Below are positions 1 through 5,119 of a stretch of DNA of 6,398 nt, one piece after another (the first letter of the stretch is position 1; every line of letters starts with the position of its first letter). The DNA is from Candidatus Cloacimonadota bacterium (GTDB lineage: Bacteria > Cloacimonadota > Cloacimonadia > Cloacimonadales > JAOZMQ01): the NCBI GenBank assembly GCA_029934195.1, contig JAOZMQ010000179.1:1-6398 (forward strand). The letters run 5' to 3'. Made by a program: the position numbers and the translations under genes. Below the pieces are notes generated by a model. It saw only the letters and a list, made by a program, of their open reading frames with translations. It was not told where the DNA came from and ran no database searches.

Positions 1-12
1 AGCGATATTTAT

Positions 13-36
13 GTAGCCCAATGCGTTAGCGTTGGG
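13..36 (+). repeat. REP-like palindrome with 5' GTAG
   Basis: Bases 17-24 (CCCAATGC) pair with 29-36 (GCGTTGGG) over 8 bp, with one T:G wobble (22:31) and a GTTA loop at 25-28. GTAG at 13-16 directly precedes the stem. A GTAG/GGAG tetranucleotide 5' of a short GC-rich hairpin is the hallmark of REP sequences mobilised by RAYT (REP-associated tyrosine) transposases. The stem is much more GC-rich than its surroundings. There is no T-run after it on either strand, so it does not look like an intrinsic terminator. No RAYT gene is in the window, so the link is by motif only. Confidence 0.6.
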
Positions 37-57
37 TAAAGATAAAAAGAAAACGAA

Positions 58-70
58 GCTACAGAGTAGC
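58..70. repeat. Small inverted repeat GCTAC/GTAGC
   Basis: GCTAC at 58-62 and GTAGC at 66-70 form a 5-bp stem with a 3-base loop. The first arm is also the inverted complement of GTAGC at 13-17, so it could alternatively close a larger structure around the REP-like hairpin. REP units often occur in inverted pairs with facing GTAG boxes. This may therefore be the second boundary of one REP doublet, though the stem is too short to be sure. Confidence 0.3.
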
Positions 71-92
71 GACAACAAGAGAAAATTTAGAA

Positions 93-147
93 AAAGGAAT
101 TTTTAACCATAAAGAAAATGAAGTTAATAAAGAAAGATTAATTGGGA
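93..147 (+). repeat. Degenerate copy of the His-Glu (HEE) leader repeat, GxxExxY-like
   Basis: This stretch matches 6344-6398 with four substitutions and two single-base indels. In the frame starting at 105 it reads N-H-K-E-N-E-V-N-K-E-R-L-I-G, a decayed version of N-H-E-E-H-E-V-H-E-E-R-L-I-G. That pattern is typical of the extreme N-terminus of GxxExxY-family proteins, which often sit behind 9-base CATGAAGWW repeats. After the shared GGGA the frame continues without the family's conserved core and stops at 210-212. I read it as a remnant, not a working gene. The family link rests on memory of its N-terminal pattern. Confidence 0.5.
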
Positions 148-149
148 AA

Positions 150-221
150 TTATTTATTTCTTTGCAAACCATTAGGAACTGTCGCAAAATAAGCTATACA
201 ATCTATCTTTGAATTATTCAT
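150..221 (-). CDS. Possible 23-residue minus-strand ORF, doubtful
   Basis: On the minus strand, ATG at 221-219 is preceded by a good Shine-Dalgarno-like AAGGA about seven bases upstream and opens 23 codons up to TAA at 152-150. The frame is also open upstream of the ATG, back to a stop at 290-288. The peptide includes I-D-C-I-A-Y-F-A-T. The frame equivalent to this in the repeat copy after pfkA reads I-D-C-T-V-Y-F-A-T, but that could simply follow from DNA-level similarity. I do not recognise a family. It may be the decayed end of a longer mobile-element gene, or chance. Confidence 0.15.
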   Translation of the reverse strand: MNNSKIDCIAYFATVPNGLQRNK

Positions 222-286
222 TTCTTCTTCCTTAAATAAACAAATAATTCTTTGATATATCGTACAGTTTATATCACGACAGCCCC
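175..286. repeat. Short element with inverted-repeat ends (MITE-like)
   Basis: Bases 175-207 and the reverse complement of 254-286 match at 24 of 33 positions. Both ends begin GG, two variable bases, then CTGTCG. The unit is 112 bp with a 46-bp AT-rich centre and could fold into one long imperfect hairpin. A further copy of the left arm lies inverted just after pfkA (6217-6246, 25 of 30). The end pattern GG-NN-CTGTCGCAAA resembles the GG..CTGTTGCAAA ends of IS6-family insertion sequences, which raises the possibility of a non-autonomous derivative. I see no convincing target-site duplication and no transposase. Confidence 0.45.
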
Positions 287-287
287 C

Positions 288-316
288 TTAGAATAGTTTT
301 AAATATTTTTTATAAT
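288..316 (+). promoter_or_regulatory. Possible promoter for the DUF5683-like gene and the operon
   Basis: A perfect TATAAT lies at 311-316, with a weak -35 candidate TTAGAA at 288-293 and a 17-base spacer. It would give a leader of roughly 70 bases before the first start codon. The region is extremely AT-rich, so a chance -10 match is quite possible. It is nevertheless the best sigma-70-type candidate between the repeats and the first gene. Confidence 0.3.
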
Positions 317-391
317 AAAAAGCTTGAATATATTTACATCATTTATTTTTTTGATTTTCGTAATATTTTTATTTTAATATAAGGATAAATA

Positions 392-865
392 ATGCAGAAA
401 AATTTTAAAGAAAATATGAAAATTTTAATTTTAGTAATATTTTTTACTAATATTTATATTAGTTTATTTTCGTATGAAACGGGGAAAAATCCTGTTAAAG
501 CTTCATTATTTTCTCTATTACTTCCTGGTGGCGGTCAATATTATAATGAAAGTAAAATAAAATCAGCTTTGTTCTTTAGTACGGAAACTTATTTTACTGC
601 AAAATTGATTTATGATCATAATATGATGAATGATTATTATGATAAGGCTTTATCAACTATTGGTGAAGAGCATCAAGAAAATGCTTGGAATTATGATCGA
701 TATTATGCAAAACGCCAAAACGATTTATGGTGGCTTGGTGGTATTGCATTTATGTCTGTCATAGATGCTTTTATTGATGCACATCTCTATAATTTTGATG
801 AAGAGAAAAGAAAAATTCACTTGAGATTTGAGAATAAGAAAGTCTCAGTCTCTTATTCGTTTTAA
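392..865 (+). CDS. DUF5683-like small membrane or exported protein
   Basis: This 157-residue protein has a hydrophobic N-terminal segment (residues 11-26) that is either a signal peptide or a membrane anchor. The stretch K-N-P-V-K-A-S-L-F-S-L-L-L-P-G-G-G-Q-Y-Y (32-51) is the typical start of DUF5683-type domains. A second hydrophobic stretch, W-W-L-G-G-I-A-F-M-S-V-I-D-A-F-I-D-A-H-L (113-132), ends with the conserved Asp/His pattern of that group. The family is common in FCB bacteria and its function is unknown. The last residues, V-S-V-S-Y-S-F, form an alternating strand ending in Phe, a pattern seen in outer-membrane beta proteins, but one strand is not enough to claim that. The start at 392 is supported by AAGGA at 381-385; the next ATG (416) has a poorer site. 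The gene lies 52 bases before the cmk start with no terminator visible, so it may be the operon's first gene. Confidence 0.8.
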   Translation: MQKNFKENMKILILVIFFTNIYISLFSYETGKNPVKASLFSLLLPGGGQYYNESKIKSALFFSTETYFTAKLIYDHNMMNDYYDKALSTIGEEHQENAWNYDRYYAKRQNDLWWLGGIAFMSVIDAFIDAHLYNFDEEKRKIHLRFENKKVSVSYSF

Positions 866-917
866 ATATTCAAAACAGAATTAGATGAAAGAAAATGTAA
901 ATAAATTTGAAGGAAAC

Positions 918-1586
918 ATGAAGAAAAATTTTGTTATCGCAATTGATGGTCCTGCTGCTTCCGGTAAGAGTACAATAGCAAAACTATTGGCTTCTAAATA
1001 TGGATATATTTATATTGATACAGGAGCAATGTATCGTGCCTGTGCTTTATGTTCTTTACAAAATAACATAATAATTGATGATATTAAAAGTATTAATAAA
1101 ATGTTGCTGAATATAGATATTCATATAGATTATTATCCAACTGGAAATAAACTCATCTTAAATGGTAACGATGTTAGTCAAAGAATCAGAGAGTCTGATA
1201 TTTCTAAATTATCTTCACAAATTGCCACAATTGCTTCTGTTCGAGAAAAGATGGTAGAATTACAGAGAAAAATTGCTGACAATGGTGGTGTGATAATGGA
1301 TGGAAGAGATATTGGTACTGTCGTATTACCCAAGGCAGATTTTAAATTTTTTTTAATTGCTGATACAGCTACAAGAGCAAAACGTAGATTTGAAGAATTA
1401 TCAGAAAAAAATATTGCTATTTCACTTGAAGATGTTGAAAAAGACCTTTTGTGGCGTGATGAAAATGATCGCACAAGAAAGCTTTCTCCATTAAAAAAAG
1501 CTGATGATGCAATAGAAATCAATAATAGTAAAATGTCAATAAATGAGCAAATAATAATCATAGATAAAATAATTGAAGGTCAATAA
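918..1586 (+). CDS. cmk: Cytidylate kinase (CMP/dCMP kinase)
   Basis: Cmk transfers a phosphate from ATP to CMP or dCMP in the cytoplasm, supplying CDP and dCDP for nucleic acid and CDP-lipid synthesis. From the start at 918 the protein has 222 residues, normal for the family. The P-loop G-P-A-A-S-G-K-S-T is at 11-19, I-D-T-G-A-M-Y-R at 33-40, the CMP-binding D-G-R-D-I-G-T at 128-134, and the lid-side R-D-E-N-D-R-T-R followed by S-P-L at 180-192. The frame is open upstream to an ATG at 885, but that codon has no ribosome-binding site. The ATG at 918 follows GAAGG (909-913) and puts the P-loop at the usual distance from the N-terminus. The stop codon TAATG overlaps the plsC start by one base, pointing to translational coupling. 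Confidence 0.95.
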   Translation: MKKNFVIAIDGPAASGKSTIAKLLASKYGYIYIDTGAMYRACALCSLQNNIIIDDIKSINKMLLNIDIHIDYYPTGNKLILNGNDVSQRIRESDISKLSSQIATIASVREKMVELQRKIADNGGVIMDGRDIGTVVLPKADFKFFLIADTATRAKRRFEELSEKNIAISLEDVEKDLLWRDENDRTRKLSPLKKADDAIEINNSKMSINEQIIIIDKIIEGQ

Positions 1587-2182
1587 TGTCGTTGTTTTAC
1601 AAATTCAGCAAAGCACTTTATCAAAATTTATTCAAATATTTATGGAATGGAGAAATAATTAATGCTGAAGAATTTGAAAATTGGGAAAATGGAATCATTG
1701 CAGCCAATCATCTTCATTGGTCAGATCCTCCTTTAGTAGGAAGTGTTATCCCGGGAGAAATAAATTTTCTTACAAAAAAAGAACTCTTACAAATCCCTGT
1801 TCTTGGTTTTTTAATCAAGAAGCTTAACACAATTCCTATTCGACGTGGTACAATTGATAGAAACGCAACAAATATTGTTATCGAGAAATTACTGCATAAA
1901 CAATCTGTATTAATCTTTCCAGAAGGTAGTCGAAAGAATTTTACAGCCAAACCGGGAATTGGAAAATTAGCAATAACAGCACAAGCTCCAATTCTACCTG
2001 TTTATGTGAGAAATAGTACAAAACTTTTTTCTTGTTTTTTGAGAATAAATAAACTTTCTCTAATTTACGGAAAACCAATCTCAGTTGAAGAAATTAATAA
2101 ATATCCTGATAGTAAAGAAGGTTATCGGAATTTGGCTTGTTATATCTTGGATAGAATAAATGGATTGAAAAATGATAATTAG
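1586..2182 (+). CDS. plsC: 1-acyl-sn-glycerol-3-phosphate acyltransferase (PlsC family)
   Basis: This 198-residue PlsC/LPLAT enzyme should add the second acyl chain to lysophosphatidic acid to make phosphatidic acid at the cytoplasmic membrane. The catalytic motif N-H-x4-D is at 41-47 (H42, D47), the substrate-binding I-P-I-R-R-G at 83-88, and F-P-E-G-S-R at 111-116, followed by A-P-I-L-P-V at 134-139. It is compact and has no clear N-terminal membrane helix, as in many short bacterial members. The start overlaps the cmk stop by one base and is preceded by GAAGG (1575-1579). The 3' end overlaps ispH by 11 bases. A position between cmk and ispH-rpsA matches the cmk-plsC-ispH-rpsA order known from Clostridia. 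Activity on a related acyl acceptor cannot be excluded. Confidence 0.92.
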   Translation: MSLFYKFSKALYQNLFKYLWNGEIINAEEFENWENGIIAANHLHWSDPPLVGSVIPGEINFLTKKELLQIPVLGFLIKKLNTIPIRRGTIDRNATNIVIEKLLHKQSVLIFPEGSRKNFTAKPGIGKLAITAQAPILPVYVRNSTKLFSCFLRINKLSLIYGKPISVEEINKYPDSKEGYRNLACYILDRINGLKNDN

Positions 2183-3059
2183 GATAGCAAAAAATTCCGG
2201 TTTTTGCTTTGGAGTAAAACGAGCTATTCAGATTGCTCAAAATGCGTCTGTAAATAATTCCAATGTTGTGACTCTTGGTCCAATAATCCACAATCCCCAA
2301 ATGGTTGAGAAGCTTAAAAAAAATGGAGTCGGTTGTATTGAAAATATTTCAGAGATTTCTGATCAAACAATAATTATCCGTTCCCATGGTGTTCCACAAG
2401 ACGTATTTAAACATTTACAGGAAAAGGAAATTGATGTTATTGATGCGACTTGTCCTTATGTTTCTATGACTCAACAATATGCTAAAGAATTGATGGAGAA
2501 TGATTATCAAGTTGTTATTCTTGGTAATAAGAGACATCCGGAAGTAATTGCTTTACATTCTTATGTAAATGAAAATAGCATCATTGTAAATAATACTGAC
2601 GAAATGCCAAACAAAAAGTTTAAGAAATTAGGTATTATTTCGCAAACTACTCAACCTGTAGAAAAACTGCAACAGCTTGTCTATAAAGTTATTCCGAATT
2701 GTCAGGAAATTAGAGTAATAAATACAATCTGTGATGCAACATCAATACGACAACAATCTACTCTTGAGTTAGCAAAAGATAGTGATATTATGATTGTTAT
2801 CGGTGGTAGAAACAGTGCAAATACAAAAATGTTAGCAATAATATGCAAAAATATTGTTGAAACATATCATATTGAAATAGCTTCGGAACTGAAAAAAGAT
2901 TGGTTTAAAAACAAAAAAAAGATCGGAATTACAGCTGGTGCTTCAACGCCAGATTGGTCGATTACAAAAATATACAATAAAATCACATATTATCTTGGAA
3001 TTAATCACCTTAAGATTAACAATGTCGAAGAGATTCCCGGATACAAGGAGAATGCATGA
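2172..3059 (+). CDS. ispH: 4-hydroxy-3-methylbut-2-enyl diphosphate reductase (LytB)
   Basis: IspH is the last enzyme of the MEP pathway: it reduces HMBPP to IPP and DMAPP using a [4Fe-4S] cluster. At 295 residues it is a normal stand-alone length. The three cluster cysteines are present: C12 in G-F-C-F-G-V, C94 in D-A-T-C-P, and C187 in N-T-I-C-D-A-T. Substrate-site residues also appear: H40 (I-I-H-N-P), S-H-G at 71-73, H122 and the catalytic E124 in H-P-E-V, T159 in the S-Q-T-T-Q segment, and S215/N217 in G-G-R-N-S-A-N-T. The ATG at 2172 lies inside the end of plsC and has only a weak GGA (2162-2164), so translation probably depends on coupling. It overlaps rpsA by four bases (ATGA). In several Clostridia IspH and S1 are fused; here they are separate proteins. 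Confidence 0.97.
   Translation: MIIRIAKNSGFCFGVKRAIQIAQNASVNNSNVVTLGPIIHNPQMVEKLKKNGVGCIENISEISDQTIIIRSHGVPQDVFKHLQEKEIDVIDATCPYVSMTQQYAKELMENDYQVVILGNKRHPEVIALHSYVNENSIIVNNTDEMPNKKFKKLGIISQTTQPVEKLQQLVYKVIPNCQEIRVINTICDATSIRQQSTLELAKDSDIMIVIGGRNSANTKMLAIICKNIVETYHIEIASELKKDWFKNKKKIGITAGASTPDWSITKIYNKITYYLGINHLKINNVEEIPGYKENA
3045..3050 (+). promoter_or_regulatory. Strong ribosome-binding site for rpsA inside ispH
   Basis: AAGGAG lies five bases before the rpsA ATG at 3056, still within the ispH coding sequence. It is the strongest Shine-Dalgarno match in the operon and fixes the S1 start, allowing more S1 to be made than the enzymes encoded upstream from the same message. Confidence 0.75.
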
Positions 3060-4942
3060 TAACTAATGAACAAAACGAAGAAACAAAAGTGGTTTCAGAA
3101 GTGAAATCGTCTGAAGTTAATGTAACAACTAACACCACAACAGAAATCGAAAACGAGTCAAAATCAGACAATGATTTAACCAAAGAAAAAATGTTGGAAA
3201 TGTATGAAGAAACATTTACAAACTTTAAACCTGGTCAAATTGTTGAAGGAACAGTAGTAAGTATTACTGATAGTGAAGTTCTTGTAGATATTGGCTTCAA
3301 ATCTGAAGGTTCAATTCCCCTTCAGGAATTTGCTAATACAGGAATACCTGAAAAATTGTCGAAAGTAAATGTTTTTATCGGATCAATTGAAGATGGAGAA
3401 GGTAAAGTAAAACTCTCTAAAAAAAGAGCTGACTTCTTCCTTAATATTGAGAAGTTGAAAGAATTGTATAAAAGCAATGAAACAATTATCGGTATTTTAC
3501 GTCGTCGAGTAAAAGGTGGAATGATTGCCGAAATAATGGGGTTAGAAGCATTCTTACCAGGATCTCAAATTTCACTAAAACCAATACCAAATTTAGATCA
3601 ATTTATTGGCAAAGAAAGTGAATTTAAGATAATCAAATTAGACCAAGAAAGAAGAAACATTATTGTATCAAGAAAAAAGGTACTTGAAGAACAACAATCT
3701 CAAAGAAAAGAACTTCTTCGAGAAAAAATTCAATTAGAAGCAGAGCTCGACGGAGAAGTTAAAAACATTACTGACTACGGTGCTTTTATTGACCTTGGTG
3801 GTTTAGATGGACTTCTTCATATTACAGATATGTCTTGGGGTAGAATTAATCATCCATCAGAAATGCTTAACATAGGAGACAAATTAAAAGTCAAAGTTAT
3901 TGGTTTTGATGAAGAAAATGAAAGAGTGTCTTTAGGGTTAAAACAACTTGTACCACACCCTTGGGAAAATATTGAAGCAAAATATCCTGAAGGTTCTAAA
4001 GTGTCTGGAAAAGTTGTCAATATTACAAATTATGGTGCTTTTGTAGAATTGGAAGTTGGTGTTGAAGGATTAGTTCATGTTTCAGAAATGTCTTGGACTA
4101 AAAAGATTTCACATCCAAACCAAATGTTAAAAGTTGGCGATAGTGTTACAGCAATTGTATTGGCTGTTTCAAAAGATAATCAGAGAATTTCTCTTGGTAT
4201 GAAACAAATGGATCCTAATCCTTGGCTTACCATTGATGAAAGATATCCAAGTGGAATGCAAATTGTCAGAAAAATCAAAAATATTACTCCATTTGGTGTT
4301 TTTGTTGAGATTGAAGATGATATCGATGGCTTGGTTCATATTTCAGATATTTCTTGGACAAAAAGAATTTATCATCCAAAAGAAGTATTTAAAAAAGGAC
4401 AAGAGATTACCGCTATTGTTTTATCAATTGATAAAGCATTACATAGAATTGCTCTCGGAGTGAAACAACTCAATGATGATCCTTGGAAAGAACTTGGACA
4501 AAGATTACCTGTAAATACTGAAATTAGCGGGAAAATCTCAAAATTGATTCCAAAAGGTGTTCTCGTTGATGTTCCTATAGATGATGAGTTTGTTGAAGGT
4601 TTTGTACCTGTATCACATCTTGGGATTCCAAAATTAAATAATCTTGAATTAATCTTTGAATTAAATGAAGAATTACCTTTGAAAGTAATTGAACTTGATA
4701 CAGAAAATAGACGACTTATTCTCAGCGTTAAAGCATATTTCTTCGGAAAAGATAAAGAACAATTGATGAATTATATTGATGTACATGAAGCAAAAATGTT
4801 CCAACAAGAAGAAGAAGCTATTGAAACTGAAACAATAGAAACAGAAGTTGTTGAATCTGAAAAAGTAGAAGAAAAAGAAACTGAAGAAGTTGTTACAGAT
4901 ACAGTTGAACCCGTTTTAGAAACAACAAATACAGAAGAATAA
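3056..4942 (+). CDS. rpsA: 30S ribosomal protein S1, six S1 domains with acidic ends
   Basis: S1 binds mRNA on the 30S subunit and helps load and unfold messages for initiation. The 628-residue protein has six S1 (OB-fold) repeats at about 58-123, 140-208, 228-298, 313-385, 398-472 and 485-562. The first two are divergent, as is usual where they dock on the ribosome. Domains 3-5 are closest to each other, sharing N-I-T-x-x-G-x-F, G-L-x-H-I/V-S/T-x-M/I-S-W and a closing I/V-S/A-L-G-x-K-Q. The six-domain layout resembles the proteobacterial form and is longer than the short Firmicutes proteins. The first 50 or so residues are polar and acidic, and the tail from about 584 is rich in Glu, Thr and Val and probably disordered. 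The start is set by AAGGAG at 3045-3050 and overlaps the ispH stop by four bases. A terminator follows shortly after. Confidence 0.96.
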   Translation: MITNEQNEETKVVSEVKSSEVNVTTNTTTEIENESKSDNDLTKEKMLEMYEETFTNFKPGQIVEGTVVSITDSEVLVDIGFKSEGSIPLQEFANTGIPEKLSKVNVFIGSIEDGEGKVKLSKKRADFFLNIEKLKELYKSNETIIGILRRRVKGGMIAEIMGLEAFLPGSQISLKPIPNLDQFIGKESEFKIIKLDQERRNIIVSRKKVLEEQQSQRKELLREKIQLEAELDGEVKNITDYGAFIDLGGLDGLLHITDMSWGRINHPSEMLNIGDKLKVKVIGFDEENERVSLGLKQLVPHPWENIEAKYPEGSKVSGKVVNITNYGAFVELEVGVEGLVHVSEMSWTKKISHPNQMLKVGDSVTAIVLAVSKDNQRISLGMKQMDPNPWLTIDERYPSGMQIVRKIKNITPFGVFVEIEDDIDGLVHISDISWTKRIYHPKEVFKKGQEITAIVLSIDKALHRIALGVKQLNDDPWKELGQRLPVNTEISGKISKLIPKGVLVDVPIDDEFVEGFVPVSHLGIPKLNNLELIFELNEELPLKVIELDTENRRLILSVKAYFFGKDKEQLMNYIDVHEAKMFQQEEEAIETETIETEVVESEKVEEKETEEVVTDTVEPVLETTNTEE

Positions 4943-4993
4943 TTGAATTGAACTTCTTTTATTAAAAGAGAACAAAGAATCAATTTATTATAA

Positions 4994-5025
4994 AAAAAGG
5001 GTGACTTTTGTAAGTCACCCTTTTT
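4994..5025 (+). terminator. Strong intrinsic terminator after rpsA
   Basis: GGGTGACTT (4999-5007) pairs perfectly with AAGTCACCC (5012-5020) around a four-base loop. The stem is extended by five A:T pairs (4994-4998 with 5021-5025), and the T-run at 5021-5025 directly follows the GC-rich stem. Because the upstream arm begins with a run of A, the structure could also stop transcription from the opposite strand. It lies about 50 bases after the rpsA stop and separates the operon from pfkA. Confidence 0.93.
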
Positions 5026-5060
5026 GTTTATGATTAAAAAAATGTAGAAAGTTTTTTTTG

Positions 5061-5089
5061 TTGACGTTAATTTTTTCAATAAATAATTT
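5061..5089 (+). promoter_or_regulatory. Probable pfkA promoter
   Basis: TTGACG at 5061-5066 is a clear -35-like hexamer just after a run of eight T. At a 17-base spacing the -10 position is TAATTT (5084-5089), a weak match. TATGTA at 5089-5094 is an alternative, but its spacing is 22. The placement between the rpsA terminator and pfkA supports a promoter here. The exact -10 box is uncertain. Confidence 0.5.
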
Positions 5090-5107
5090 ATGTAAAATTA
5101 ATACTGT

Positions 5108-5114
5108 AAAGAGG
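5108..5114 (+). promoter_or_regulatory. Ribosome-binding site of pfkA
   Basis: AAAGAGG ends five bases before the ATG at 5120 and supports that start. No other in-frame start lies nearby upstream. Confidence 0.7.
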
Positions 5115-5119
5115 TAATT

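Larger units (their letters stand above)
1..391. other. Gene-free left flank with several dispersed repeats
   Basis: No reading frame here has the length and start expected of a normal gene. In order, the stretch holds a GTAG-preceded hairpin, a smaller GCTAC/GTAGC hairpin, a degenerate His-Glu repeat leader, a short element with inverted-repeat ends, and then about 100 bases of very AT-rich DNA leading into the first gene. The stacking of repeats suggests a site where small mobile or REP-like sequences accumulated. The separate elements are listed individually. Confidence 0.7.

Noticed and set aside
17..36. Hairpin read as an intrinsic terminator of an upstream gene
   Set aside because: There is no T-run after the stem on either strand. 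The preceding GTAG fits a REP sequence better.
1..391. CRISPR array or tRNA in the left flank
   Set aside because: No regularly spaced direct repeats and no cloverleaf-compatible arms were found.
885..917. N-terminal extension of Cmk from the ATG at 885
   Set aside because: There is no ribosome-binding site before 885, and the extra 11 residues are polar and not part of the family. The ATG at 918 has GAAGG upstream and gives the normal N-terminus.
1178..1561. Long open frame on the minus strand inside cmk
   Set aside because: It is antisense to conserved Cmk motifs, is low-complexity Ser/Ile-rich, has no ribosome-binding site, and is explained by AT-rich codon use on the other strand.
1714..2300. 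Minus-strand open frames across plsC and ispH
   Set aside because: They overlap strongly conserved catalytic motifs of the plus-strand genes and show no family features.
4233..4463. Second plus-strand frame inside rpsA
   Set aside because: It is out of frame within the fifth S1 domain, which is clearly coding in the rpsA frame.
3756..4470. DNA repeats within rpsA as a repeat array
   Set aside because: The similarity follows the protein-level duplication of S1 domains and is too diverged at the DNA level to be an independent repeat.
4771..5079. Minus-strand frame over the rpsA tail and terminator
   Set aside because: The Ser/Thr/Val-rich sequence is the antisense of the Glu-rich S1 tail and runs through the terminator hairpin.
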